The notes: generated by a model from the letters alone, not told the origin. 64,000 nt of DNA from Pogona vitticeps (GCF_051106095.1 NC_135791.1:9396001-9460000), one strand, 5' to 3'. Shown: positions 1 through 12,184, counted from the stretch's first letter. Numbers and translations: made by a program.

Positions 1-343
1 TATGTTCTGTAAATCCCTGCGCTTCTGCACACTTAGAGGCCTTTAAACCAAAAATTAATGACACTGCAACATGCATTTCATGAGTTATATCTTATCCACA
101 GTGCTGCTTATATAGGGCAAGAGTCTCACTCAGCAAAGACAAATTTATTTATGCTATGTTGTCTTGTGTTATTTATAATGTTTATATGGTGCTTAGTGTA
201 ATTCGGTTCTTCTAAAAAAACACTCTGGTTATGAATGTGGTATATTGTGCTTTTGTGTCCACAATTCAAAAGGCCAGAAATGGCCCAATATTACTGAACA
301 ATATCATGCCTAGGTTACCAACAGGAAAAAAGGATGGTAGATG
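1..343. other. Single-copy-looking AT-rich DNA
   Basis: No repeat family, exon or regulatory signal could be recognised here. A short frame beginning at 231 runs on into the repeat at 352-671 and has no protein-like composition. Confidence 0.4.
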
Positions 344-351
344 GTCTACAG

Positions 352-671
352 CAGGGGTCCCCAACCTCTGGCTCGTGACCCGATGCCAGTCCATGGCCTT
401 GTCCGGACCGGGCCGTAGAAACAGATTCCCCCCTGCACAGCCCCTGCGTGCATGCATGCAAGTCTGTGCGTGCTGCATGAGTGCCCCCGCCCCTTCGAGC
501 ATGCACACAAGTATGTGCATGCCGCGTGAGCACCCCCACCCTTTGTGCATGCATGCAAGTGCCCGTGCAAGCGCTGCCCCTTTGCACATGAGCGCAGGGA
601 TACACCACCCCCGCGCACAGACCCCGTGTCCTCCAATCGGTCCATGGTGTCAAAAAGGTTGGGGACTATTG
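352..671. mobile_element. hAT-like non-autonomous DNA transposon
   Basis: The two ends form inverted repeats: CAGGGGTCCCCAACC at the left, and GGTTGGGGACTATTG at the right, which is its near complement. This terminus is typical of vertebrate hAT-type elements. There is no transposase frame, so it would depend on a transposase encoded elsewhere. The 8-bp flanks (344-351 and 672-679) do not match, so the target duplication has decayed or the ends are a little misplaced. The middle holds a three-unit minisatellite. Several 100-166 aa frames cross the element on both strands; they are products of its GC-rich repeated interior, not genes. Confidence 0.65.
441..588. repeat. 49-bp minisatellite, three units
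   Basis: The core GCATGCAYRCAAGT recurs at 450, 499 and 547, a period of 48-49 bp, each time followed by a GTGC/GCC-rich stretch. It lies wholly inside the hAT-like element at 352-671. Confidence 0.6.
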
Positions 672-845
672 GAAGTATACCTTCTTCTGTACACAAAGGG
701 ACACCAAACAAGGGAAAATCCCAGAAGCTGACTACTCTTTTACTCAGTTAAAAACTTCTCACTCAAACACAAAGCAATTGTTTTTCAGCAAGTGTGAATA
801 GTCCAATATAGCTTTTCTTTCTCAGGGTTTGGAAATTTTAAAAAA

Positions 846-1082
846 AGCGTGCTGCTTATATACCGCCCCATAGTGCTTCAAGCACTCTCTGGGCGGTTTA
901 CAAGTTAATTATGCAGGCTACACATTGCCCCCCCCCCCCCAGTGAGCTGGGTACTCATTTTACCGACCTCGGAAGGATAGAAGGCTGAGTCAACCTTGAG
1001 CCGGCTACCTGGAATTGAACCCCAGGTCGTGAGCATAGTTTTGACTGCAGTACAGCAGTTGAACCACTGCGCCGTAAGGCTC
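846..1082 (-). mobile_element. tRNA-derived SINE, antisense, L2/CR1-like 3' end
   Basis: Read on the minus strand, the element starts with a tRNA-like head holding an A-box-like stretch (TGGTTCAACTGC) and a B box (GGTTCAATTCC). A body follows (GGTAAAATGAGTACCCAGCT) and then the tail (ACCGCCCAGAGAGTGCTT ... GGGGCGGTATATAA), which resembles L2/CR1 3' ends. Two more diverged copies lie at 2790-3016 and 15020-15232 in the same orientation. Transcription would have been by RNA polymerase III with LINE-driven reverse transcription. The exact family name is not certain. Confidence 0.75.
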
Positions 1083-1394
1083 AGAAGATAACTTTCTCAG
1101 CTGCATTCTGCGGAGTGGGCACGGCAACATTAGTTAACCTGAGAGGTTAAAGGGGGTGTACATTTCTCTGTTGTATGAGTCACACATCTTTGCTTCACCA
1201 TTTCATTAAGTCCAAAATAGTCATTCAAAATATTTCAGCAAAGGGAAATTCACATCTCAGCTGTTCTTGCTTCTGTCATTTCCCATCAATCATACTACAG
1301 ATCATGTACGCATTATCTTGGATCCTTTAGCATTGAATAATTCTACATTGGGAAGATTCTGTTGGTATTGTGTGTTGCGCATGTATACTTAAAG
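1083..1394. other. Unannotated stretch
   Basis: I see no repeat, exon or clear regulatory site in this interval. Confidence 0.35.
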
Positions 1395-2789
<1,395 letters not shown>

Positions 2790-3016
2790 AGCTTATATAC
2801 TACCCATAGTGATAGAACACTCTCTGTGTGGTTTACAATGTAATTATGCAAAAAAATACTCCCCCCCCCCTCCAGTGAGCTGGGCATTGTCTTTGTTGAC
2901 CTCAGAAGGATTGAAGGCAGAGTCAGCCTTGAAGCAGCTATCTTAACCTGTCAAACTCTTGTAGTGAGTGCAGGTTTTATTGCAGTACTGCAGTTTAGCC
3001 ACTGGGCGACAGGGCT
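2790..3016 (-). mobile_element. Diverged tRNA-derived SINE, antisense
   Basis: This has the same layout as the SINE at 846-1082: a CTTATATACTACCCATAGTG tail, a C-run, CAGTGAGCTGGGCA, and an end at GCCACTGGGCGACAGGGCT. The part matching the tRNA B box is poorly preserved, so this is an older copy. Confidence 0.65.
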
Positions 3017-3076
3017 ATTTTTCAGTTCTAAGCATATACGCCAAGACTGGGCAGAGGGTTCACCTTACAATAACTT

Positions 3077-3144
3077 TGTGTGTGTGTGTATATATATATA
3101 TATTTACCAGGTCCCTTATATATATATAGAGAGAGAGAGAGAGC
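3077..3144. repeat. (TG)n(TA)n ... (TA)n(GA)n microsatellite
   Basis: Alternating TG, TA and GA dinucleotide runs are interrupted by a short unique segment at about 3105-3116. Confidence 0.9.
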
Positions 3145-5174
3145 GCTGCCCAGCCAATGCTAGACACAAAATATTAGTTTACGAAGTGGAGTTGTTGCTT
3201 TAAAATCAATTGCCAATTATAAACCAGACACTGATATAACATGCAAAATAAATGCAGGTCACGAGAGATGAGGGATTCTAATACATGACATTTCTAAAAC
3301 TAGCCAAAGGAACTGAAGAAAGACCTGGTAAAAAAGAAGTCAATTAGTACCCCTATTTCGCAGGCAAATAACACCGAGGTTGAATTAAGAGCAGTTGGCA
3401 GGCGGCACAAGGCCACGAACAAAGAAAAGTCCTTGCAATTTTACTTGCTTTGTTCAAAATATCGGGAGTAAAAATCTTTCAGAGATTGGCTACAAATCAT
3501 CCAGAGGACTGTCAGAAGATTCCAGCCTTAGGGTGAACTTAGGCAATTTTAAATGCTGAATTTGCCAGCCTTCTTATCTTGAGATGATCTACTTTTTTTC
3601 CCACCTGCAACAAAATGTTGTGGGTGATCTCTACTGCCTTTGAAGGCCAGAAGGAGACCCTGAGGCCAGGGTTCCTGTCCTGGCAGCACCACTTTCCCGA
3701 CTCCCTTCTGTGGCCTCAGATGTGAATGTATACAATTTGGGTGGAAGAGAAGATTGCACACTTGCTAGATGACGCTGCCTGTTTTGCCGTACGCCGGGCA
3801 CGCCCAAGCAGGGGATCTGTGGTGACAGAACAGGCCATGGTTTTTGAGCACCGGAAACCATGATCCCCGCTTCCTTTGGGAAAGCTCCAAAGGCCTGGAA
3901 ACCGTCTGCTGTGGTATTTTGCACTAGCCGCTGCCTTTCCCTCGCCTCCTTCTCCCGGAAGCTTCCGATGAGAGTGTACGGATTCTGCCTCTCTTAATTT
4001 GCCTCCTCGGTGCTGCGGTGGAGGGCCATCTCCCTTGTTTGTGACCTTGCTCCTGCGCAAGGCGCAGTGAGGAGCCTGACACTGCGAGACAAGCCGGAGG
4101 GGAGGAAGAGACCAGGCCGGTTGCCTGGCAACCACACAGCTGTCTGTTGACCTGAAAGGAGCCACTCACTCTTGACACAGCTGGTGTTTACATGGAGCCA
4201 AATCCTTCATGTTTGCATGGAGCACAAGCAAGGTGCGCAGGCACAAGTGCTTTCTGCATGCGCACATGCACCCACCCCCCGCGCACGCACACACACCCTT
4301 ATCCAGCTCAAAAGGCGAAGGCAAAAAGGAGAAAATGAATCCTTGTGAAAAGCCATCTCCCTTTCATTGCTAGCCAACACTGACAGAGAAAATGTGCTCT
4401 GTGTGCATTTCCGCATGTATATATAAAGAGGGTCAGGGACAAACACCTTAGAAACCCAGATACACCTTCCTCCATTGCACAATAAGAATACAGCAGAGAC
4501 AACAAGCATTTTATATATTGTCTCGGTTCAGCAAGTAAAGGGAACTATACCCAAGCTTGTACTAATGGATGAACTTACTCCTCACCATACTTTAACCGCC
4601 CATCTGTACTAAAACATTTGGAGGATGGGCAGGAGAGAAATGGGGCAAAGGGGGCAGAATGAAAGACAATGTTCTCTTTCATGAAAGGTTGAAATGGGAA
4701 AGTATGTTTTCCAAACAAGCAAACAGTTGTGTAGCTCACGAGGCAACAGAGAACCAATTCTTTCAACGGCACTTTTGAAGAATGCCATTTTTGTTTTATT
4801 TTGTTCGTTGCGCTTGCAACCAAGATGCTTTAAACGTAGTGGCTGAAATGATGGCTGGAACCCTATTACATATTTATGCTGGCATAATGCATTTGGCAGA
4901 GAGCTCAGTGGCAAATCGGAACAGGTAAAAAGTCTCGGCCCTCACGTACTGAGCCGTGGGACTGATGTGGAACCGGAAATGACTATGGAAAGCCTTAATC
5001 TGTGAGGATTCAACACTGGAACTTACAATAATGGAGTTAGGCTAGAAGGTGTAACTGGCAAAATTCTAACTAATGCTTTCAAACTTGTGGAGGAAGTTTG
5101 TGTGAGGCCTAGTTTGAAGCAAGCCAGGAACCAGAAGCCATAAGTAAAAGTCCACTTTTTCCTAATTGCTTTCC
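3145..5174. other. Unannotated two-kilobase stretch
   Basis: No confident repeat or exon is visible. Minus-strand frames at 3549-4178 overlap each other in several phases, which argues against any of them coding. A CA-rich, GC-rich patch occurs at 4240-4302. Single exons shorter than about 50 codons cannot be excluded by eye. Confidence 0.3.
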
Positions 5175-5236
5175 AGATATGTTGAACTACAACTCCCTGT
5201 CAGTCTCAATGCTTTCTGATGGGAGTTCTAGTCTAA
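5175..5236. mobile_element. Fragment of a hAT-like MITE
   Basis: The phrases GAACTACAACTCCC and TGATGGGAGTTCTAGTCTAA form the diverged inverted arms of a widespread squamate palindromic MITE. The outer ends are missing. Confidence 0.4.
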
Positions 5237-5248
5237 CACTCTCAAGAG

Positions 5249-5384
5249 CAGTGGTCCTCAACCTTGGGCCTCCAGATGTTCTTGGACTTCAACTCCCAGA
5301 AATCCAAGCCAGCAGAGGTGGTGGTGAAGGCTTCTGGGAGTTGTAGACCAAGAACATCTGGAGGCCCAAGGTTGGGGAACACTG
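5249..5384. mobile_element. Palindromic hAT MITE, copy 1 (136 bp)
   Basis: The ends are CAGTGGTCCTCAACCTTGGG and its near-perfect complement, and the arms stay complementary for most of the length, so the element can fold into one long hairpin. It is flanked by a perfect 8-bp target duplication, CTCAAGAG (5241-5248 and 5385-5392), the hallmark of hAT insertion. Other copies lie at 16748, 25735 and 26333. Confidence 0.92.
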
Positions 5385-5392
5385 CTCAAGAG

Positions 5393-5923
5393 CACCTAGT
5401 TAGGGAACTCTGCACTAAGCTAATGAAGGGCAAATAAGGATAGATGAATATACCAAAACTCAGAAAGACTCAGGTACTGTTGAGCAAAACTTAAACAGAA
5501 CAGCAAGCCTTTTTATATTCCTTACCATCCAGATAAATCAATGGTCAGCCAGGCTGTCAAAGTCAATCTACAGCAGGGCCTGGGGATGAAAGTATTATTC
5601 AGCAAGGCGGAACTGAGTTACTCATGGGCCTGTAACAACCGTGGTTGTAAACCATTGTTTTTTCAACCTTGCGAGAATGTGTCTTTGTCACTTGTGATCT
5701 CCGTGAAGAGTAGTGGGGAGAAGGAATGATCACACAGTTGGCACATTCCCTATGATCAGCAGCTTCTTTTTCTGGAGCAGAAAAAGGAGAAAGAGGAGGA
5801 AATGACATTGTAAGGCGAGCAAGAAGGGAGGAGGAACCCATAAACCTAGACAGGCGAGCCCCAAAGGAAGAAAAGAAGAAGGATGAAAACGAGATACAAA
5901 CTCAAGTTAGATGGTGGGGGACC
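5393..5923. other. Unannotated stretch
   Basis: No repeat or exon is recognised. Frames here are short and overlap in opposite strands. Confidence 0.3.
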
Positions 5924-6262
5924 TTTAGGCATCCTTCAGTCTCGAGAGACTATGGTAACGTGTTCTGTATGGAGGACTTGGAACAGCGTCTAGTGTGGCT
6001 GAGAAGGCCAATTCGAGAGCGACCATCCCTTCCACACTGAAGACAATTCCAGGTGCCCAGCTTAAGGGCAGAAGTTTTTATGATTGTTGCATGGTGCAGG
6101 GTTATCTATCTGCTTGTCAGCTTTCACCCTAAATCCCACGCGCCCCATGAGGTTAACAGACCGTGGCAAGGTAGCACCTTACTGGCTGGGGGCTGCCCAG
6201 CTTAAGGCAGGTGGTAGCTACCTAGTGAGGTGCAATGACCTCTCCCACCAACGGAAGTAGCC
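5924..6262 (-). mobile_element. LINE-derived chimeric retroposon, antisense
   Basis: Positions 5924-6046 are the reverse complement of the 3' end of the LINE at 7280-8312 (compare 8190-8312): the same GACTGAAGGATGCCTAAA terminus and the stretch TGTGGAAGGGAT...CTCTCGAATTGGCCTTCTC. The rest (about 6047-6262) does not match the LINE's coding part. It could be a LINE 5' region joined to the 3' end by internal deletion, or the head of a SINE borrowing the LINE tail. A 14-bp direct repeat (TGCCCAGCTTAAGG at 6054 and 6194) brackets part of the head. No tRNA boxes are evident. Confidence 0.6.
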
Positions 6263-7279
6263 CCTGGCGTCATGCTCTACACCAATCGAGCAAAGACTTA
6301 TAACCAGTAACTGCTACTTCCCGTGTTGTTTTGACGCTGTATGCGAAGCTGGTGTGTCCTCTCCAGAGCACGATGCCTGGGTAAAATAATATGGAGGATA
6401 GGTTGTTACCCAAGCAGCAAATTCCCCCTCTCCACATCACTGAAATAGTCCAATGGAAAGGCAAGAGCCAATAAAACTGGTTCCACAATGTTGCACAATT
6501 TTGCACAATGTTGGCAAAAAAAGGTGGGAGAAATGCAGCACTTCCGAGACTAGGTTTTATTCCAAGGTCAGCTTTCAGGGACCATGGAAATGTTATTTGG
6601 AATTATCTCCAAATAAATGCACACATTTGGTAAAATGCATTACCACCACATGCGCATTTCGGCACAGAAAGAAAACACTAAACGTTGCACTCTAGTAAGA
6701 AAATACAGGTAGATTTGAAGATCTTTAAAAGAGACCAATTTGCTTTGGAACTTGGAAAATGAAATGGAAGGGTATGTCAAAACAGTGGAGGCAACATCAA
6801 GTACAGAAATAACTAAAGAGGCTGATTTGTATCAGATTTAAAGAAGTGGAATGGAGGAAAATGAAAGGCAGTTCTCTCTCTCTCTCTTCTATTGAAGGCG
6901 GAAGCAACCTGACCTGGAGAGACTCAAGTCTAGAGGCTGATGTGTTTGCGAGCTAGAAGAAGATAAATGGCAGCACAGACAGGAAACGTGAACAGCTTGC
7001 CTCTTTCCTCTGTCTTGTCTCACTTTCCAGATTATCCTGGTCTGGGACTGCAATACTGTTTCTAGTGTGCGGACTCCTCCAGTTCTCCTCAGCTTTCATA
7101 CTTTTTCTCTCTCTCCTGAAGTTCAATTTGCCCATTAAATTCATATGCATAAAAATGGCTGCCTATAACATTTCCAGCAACGTGGCACTTGATGTGCACA
7201 CTACAAAGACCTGGCATCAGGGAAGAAAGTGCCAAAGAAAGGTTTCCTTATTAGTGTGCTCGTTGTGTGTTTCTTTAAT
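6263..7279. other. Unannotated stretch
   Basis: I see no confident repeat or exon. A short CT run is present near 6870-6890. Confidence 0.3.
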
Positions 7280-8312
7280 CTCTCTAGATTGAGAGCGAAG
7301 ACCAAAGTCCAACTGAAATGTATATGGGACTTCCTCTTTGCTGATGATGCAGCCATTGTTGCCCACTCTGCTGAAGACCTCCAACAACTCATGAATCACT
7401 TCAGCAAGGCCTGCCAAGACTATGGATTAACAATCAGCCTGAAGAAAACACAAGTCATGGGACAGGGCGTGGACTCACCTCCCTCTATTAACATCTCCAC
7501 ACAAGAATTGGAGGTTGTTCATGATTTCGTGTACCTTGGCTCAACAATCTCTTACACTTTCTCCCTAAATGTCGAGCTGGATAAATGCATTGGCAAAGCA
7601 GCTACCACGTTCTCTAGACTCACAAAGAGAGTATGGCTTAATAAGAAGCTGACGGCTTATACCAAGATCCAGGTCTATAGAGCCTGTGTCCTGAGCACAC
7701 TCCTGTATTGCAGTGAGTCCTGAACCCTTCATGCATGGCAGAAAAGGAAGCTGAACACGTTCCATATGCATTGTCTCTGACGCATTTTTGGTATCACTTG
7801 GCAGGACAAAGTTACAAATAGAGTAGTCCTGGAATGAGCTGGAATCTTTAGCATGTATACATTACCGAAACAGTCTATGTTGGCTTGGTCATGTTGTGAG
7901 AATGGCTGATGGTCAGATTCCAAAAGATCTCCTGTATGGAGAATTAGTGCAGGGAAATCGCTCCAGAGGGAGAACACAGCTGCGATACAAAGAGTTCTGC
8001 AAGCTGGATCTGATGGCCTTAGGAATGGACCTCAACAGCTGGGAAACCCTGACATCTGAGCATTCAGCCTGGAGGCAGGTGGTGCATCATGGCCACTCCC
8101 AATTTGAAGAGATCCTCGTCCAGTAGGCCGAGGCAAAGAGGCAGTCCCAAAACCAGCAAAATATAGGAGCTGGACAGGAGACAGATTGCATTTGTCTTCA
8201 ATGTGGAAGGGATTGTCACTCTCGAATTGGCCTTCTCAGCCACACTAGACGCTGTTCCAAGTTCTCCATTCAGAGCATGTGACCATAGTCTCTTGAGACT
8301 GAAGGATGCCTA
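7280..8312 (+). mobile_element. LINE with FADD reverse-transcriptase remnant and zinc-finger-like tail
   Basis: The frame 7229-7723 contains RLRAKTKV...FLFADDAAIVAH, which includes the FADD catalytic motif of reverse transcriptase, then LTISLKKTQVMGQ, VHDFVYLGSTIS, IGKAATTF and YRACVLSTLLYCSES. After a stop the match continues through LNTFHMHCL and IFGITWQDKVTN, and then in frame 7896-8126 through IPKDLLYGELVQGNRSRG and LRYKEFCKLDLMALGMD. The 3' end shows a degenerate Cys/His finger (roughly CLQCGRD...SRIGL) and stops at GAAGGATGCCTAAA. The N-terminal endonuclease and front of the RT are absent. At least two stops and a frame change separate the coding blocks, so it is dead. The clade is not certain: RTE-like or jockey-like are both possible. 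Confidence 0.82.
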
Positions 8313-8402
8313 AACTAATCTAATTTGGGAACTCTAGAATGGGGAGCCCATTGTCAAGGCATGGTGCTCCAAGACTGGGGATATATGATCAGATTTGCTA
8401 GT

Positions 8403-8562
8403 CTGCAAGAGGGATCTGAAGGCCTTGGGAATGGACCTCAACAGATGGGAAACCTTGACGTCTGAGCGTTCAGCCTGGAGGCAGGCGGTGCATCATGGCC
8501 TCTTCCAATTTGAAGAGACCCTTGTCCAGCAGGCCAAGGCAAAGAGGCCATCCCGAAAGCTG
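8403..8562 (+). mobile_element. Second fragment of the zinc-finger-tailed LINE
   Basis: This repeats the segment at about 7998-8150 of the preceding LINE: GGAATGGACCTCAACAG, then CATTCAGCCTGGAGGCAGG-like sequence, GGTGCATCATGGCC and CAGGCCAAGGCAAAGAGGC. It begins 90 bp after the first copy ends and runs into a hAT fragment at about 8566. It could be an independent insertion or a local duplication. Confidence 0.75.
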
Positions 8563-8565
8563 CCC

Positions 8566-8784
8566 CTCAGATAAGGAGGCGAGGCAGGGATTCCTGCAGT
8601 ACTGCCTTGGAGTGGGCATCTACTGGAGGAGGCAGAGGAGCGAAGCATGGCTGTGAACAGTGGGGGGGGCAGCTACAGGGAGGAAAGCAAGCACAGGTGA
8701 GAAAGGGAAGTACGTGGCGCTTGCACAACACCTGTGTGGCCATGGTGTCAAACCAGCATGAACCGAGGTTCATGCCCATCTCTA
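8566..8784. mobile_element. Right part of a TAGAGATG-type hAT element
   Basis: The right end GTTCATGCCCATCTCTA and the body (GATAAGGAGGC..., GGAGGAGGCAGAGGAG) match the full element at 53833-54252. The left half is missing, and the fragment abuts the LINE fragment at 8403-8562. Confidence 0.65.
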
Positions 8785-8912
8785 GTAATAAGAAACAGTA
8801 CAACTTCCTAATGAGGACAGGGAATGTGTTACTTTTGCAAAGGATTAATGTAACAACCTCTTCCTAGCCTAGAGAATTGGCTGACTGAATTATTTACTTT
8901 TAAAAAAGTAAC

Positions 8913-9377
8913 TATCAGGACTGGGGCCTTGCTGGAAGCTGGCAACCTTAGTGGAGGCAGGATCGGCCCCATCTCTCTGGGGAGAACTGCTGTAAGGTTT
9001 GCAGGACTGGGCCCTTTCCTTGCAGCTGTTGCCTAGCTCCTCAGGAATGCCACCTGTGGAAGCTGAAGACACGGCTATATAAGAACAGGTCTTCCCCATA
9101 GACCTTTAAAGGGTTTTGCTGAAAACTTCTGTTTTGCCTGGTGGTTTCTGCTTTGCCTCTCCTGCATCTCTAGACCCTACTGCCTTGATATGGTTCCTCC
9201 TGGCTTTGACCCCTGGACTGTCTGACCATGATTTGCATCATCCTTCTACCCAGCTACTGTTTGGACTCAAAGCCCCAGCTGGTTGATCTCTGTTTGGGCT
9301 GAGGGGGTTGGCTCTACCTTGTTCCTGTTGTCTCATCCCGGACTGGGTCCTGCTGCCTCTCCTACCGAACCCTGCCA
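8913..9377 (+). mobile_element. Solo LTR of an LTR retroelement (fossil)
   Basis: This 465-bp block is bounded by short imperfect inverted ends (TATCAGG...CCTGCCA) and flanked by a perfect 5-bp target duplication, GTAAC (8908-8912 and 9378-9382). A TATA-like box, CTATATAAGAAC, lies near 9074, where an LTR promoter would be expected. No gag, pol or env sequence adjoins it, so it is a solo LTR left after recombination. Family is unresolved (Gypsy-like or endogenous retrovirus). The matching duplication suggests moderate age. Direction is inferred from the TATA-like box. Confidence 0.62.
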
Positions 9378-9382
9378 GTAAC

Positions 9383-10519
9383 ATTCTGAGTTCTGGTCTA
9401 GGACTTGAATATGCCATGCACAGCCTGAGCAAAGTCCAGGCTATTCAAACTGCACAGGGCAACCAAATTCAAATGAAAGGCCCCCCAGCTCAAACCCAGT
9501 TCTAGGTAGTGGGAGATGAAGCAGTCATAAATGTCCCAAATCTTCCATTCCCTCATCTTTCCCCTTGAATGCTAGTATTCCCAGACTAGTTGTTTGCTCC
9601 AGAACTCACACCCTACAGTCAGTCACTTTTCACAGAGCAGCTACATTATGTTGTCAAATACCAGTTCTCCTAAGTTTTCCCTGTGCTGCTTCTCCTTCTT
9701 TTAAGCTCTTAAAATGTAGCTGCTCACAACCCCTTGTTCAAGAAGAGAATAACAAAACCCCTTGTTCAAGAAGAGAATAGCAATATGATCTTTGCAGTGA
9801 TAGAAGACAGCTTAGACACAACTATTTAAGACATAGCCAGGGACATTTTGAGCCATATGCACCTTTTTACTGCAGCACATTTTCACTACCAGCAACTCCC
9901 AGTCCAAGCACGAGGGTACCTCCTTGTCTACCATTGGTCATAGGCCCTGCCCCCACCCCTAGATTCAGGTCTGCTCCAGACTTTTACTGTTAGCTTTCCA
10001 GTGGTCACCAGTTTAGCAGCCTCTTGGCTTAATGTGTGCAAAAATGTTTTTTCTCCCACTTGTTTAAAATCAAACATCTAGAAAGCAGTGCTTTACCAAA
10101 ACTAAAGCAATTTAGCAATCATTAAAAGTTTTTACGCACCCCTAATCACAGAGCCAGCTGTGAAATACCAAAAGGAATTACCAAAAAAGTGACAGATTTC
10201 CCCAAAGATATACATAGAATCATAAAGTTGGCATGGCAAGAAGCAGTCAGAAAGCTTGGAGACTACTGAAAATACTGAACAATGACCCAAACAAAAGGAT
10301 ACTGTGTGCGGATATAACCCCTAATCAAGGAGCACACCAACTGCTCTGAGCAGGGACGACCAAACAACTCACAATAATAACCAAAGGGATATTCAGAGTG
10401 AATCCAACTTTCTGCTGCCTTCATATTAGTAGAAATAAAGGAAACCATAACAAGATGGAAGAATGGCAAAAAGGTGGGACTCAATACCCAAATCAAACAA
10501 ATTAAACATTTCCAGCAAA
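9383..10519. other. Unannotated stretch
   Basis: Apart from the small tandem duplication at 9728-9783, I see no repeat or exon that can be supported. Confidence 0.3.
9728..9783. repeat. 28-bp tandem duplication
   Basis: Two adjacent 28-bp units, starting AACCCCTTGTTCAAGAAGAG, differ at a single base (AATAACAA versus AATAGCAA), so the duplication looks recent. Confidence 0.9.
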
Positions 10520-11035
10520 ACACAAAGGAATGCCTCCTTCAGCTGTTTAATAACTGATGGATTAGCAAGCGAATTCAGAAAATATGGAAGACGAAAGTAA
10601 TAGCTATACTGAAACCAGGCAGAGAACCATCAGACCCCCAACAGCTATAGGCCAATCTCCCTACTATGCCACTTAGACAAAGCGTCTGAATGAATGTTTT
10701 GCAACCTTCCAGCCCCTAAAATAGAACTTCTAATTCCAGAACAGGCAGGCCAAGAACTCTAAGGCTAAAATCTTAAATCTAACCCACCATAAAGATGATA
10801 GTTTTGAAGCACATAAAATAACTGGAGCTGCATTTATCAACCTTACAGCAATATATGATGCTGTCCATCATCCACCGCTGCTCAAAAAGCTCTACCTCCT
10901 TACTCAAAATTGTGGACTAACAGAAATGGTTGCTGTTCTACTTCAAAACCAAAGATTTGTAATAAAATTTCAAGGAAGGCACAGTCGCTGGAGAAATCGA
11001 AGGAACGGTCTCCCAAAAGATAAGGTCCTGGCACA
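10520..11035 (+). mobile_element. Diverged non-LTR retrotransposon RT fragment (jockey-like?)
   Basis: No long open frame survives, but pieces in shifting frames read KVIAILKPGREPSDPQ, AFINLTAIYDAV (RT block 3, the place of the first catalytic Asp: AFVDLSAAYDTV in relatives), LTEMVAVLLQNQRFVIKFQG and WRNRRNGLPKDKVLAQ (normally NGLPQGSVLAP). This order matches the palm region of jockey-type LINEs and differs from the Bov-B, CR1 and L2 copies in this window. Several stops and frame changes make it an old fossil. The 5' end, 3' end and clade are unknown. Confidence 0.65.
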
Positions 11036-11039
11036 ATAA

Positions 11040-12184
11040 TTTTTTTAAAATTCAAGTAAGGAATATTGGTCACCACAGAGAGGATCCACTAACCACTTAG
11101 CCACATTGTCCTTGTTACCTTTGTGTGGCTACTTGTCGGGAGGGCTAAGTGTGCTAGTGATTGGGAAAAGCTTCTCCTGAAACATTTCTCCCAATATTCT
11201 TGAGCGCACTTGCTCCAGGGAGAGACAAAAACATTCAGATTGTTGCTTGTGCAAACCAATCTTGCAGAGTAGGAAATACCAAAAACCTGGAAAGTACTTT
11301 TCCTTAGTACCCCCAATGCCTTATTTTGTCTAAATCATGACATGGCTATAAAATGTTATTATTTAGATCGAGGGTATGTCAAAAAGACGCACATGTTTAA
11401 AAAGTAGGTTGAGAGCTTCTAAAAGAATAATCATGACGTGAAGCAGTTCCAAAGCAAAAAGCAAGACAAAAGTCCTTCAGAGGCTTAGGCAGTAAAGAAT
11501 CAGGCCCACAGAAAATAATAATGCTATCTATCTAGATCTATACTTACAAAGTAGCATTGCTCCAGTGCGTATGCAGAGTTCAGCAGAATAACAGGTATAT
11601 TTGACATGTTAAAAGATGAAGCCAAGCAAGCTGGCTAGGAATAAGGTTAAGTTGCATGATGATCTGTTCTTCTGTCTCTCCCACATATCCCATCATCCCC
11701 TCTCTGGATGGGTTAATCCTTTACAGATTGTGTTATTTCCCCAAACCTCCTAATTGGTAACTTCTGCAAGAGTAACTAATCAAATATCACAGGTGTCACT
11801 AATCTCAGTACCATGAGACACCAAGAAAATATGGTTCTCATAACATTCTTTCTGCCTTCATGATTGGTGATAAAACTGTGTGCAGATGCAGCTCGTTACT
11901 CTAATTAGGAGCTGCTTTCCTCCCTCCAGTTCATTTCAGCTGCCAAGCGCAGCTTTTCACAGGCTCTAGCAGCTTCATCAATGCTGATGAGTTTGCCTTG
12001 ACTGTCCAGGGGAAAACCTTTGAGGCCATCGAGCACTAGCTAACCTCTGCGTTAGAAGATCTTTCCTAATATTATACAGTAAAAACAAAGAAATGAAACC
12101 AAGCCCTTTAAAAATACAGGTCTGTGCCTTCCGGTGAAAGAACAGAGAAGCGGAGGGGAAGTTTTCAGTTAACTGGGAAGGCAA
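11040..12184. other. Unannotated stretch
   Basis: No repeat or exon is recognised. Frames are short and lack protein-like character. Confidence 0.3.

Noticed and set aside
231-751. Frames of 107-166 codons on both strands
   Set aside because: They follow the minisatellite inside the hAT-like element at 352-671.
846-1082. tRNA gene suggested by A and B boxes
   Set aside because: The boxes lie in the head of a SINE; no tRNA cloverleaf or anticodon arm is intact, and related copies occur nearby.
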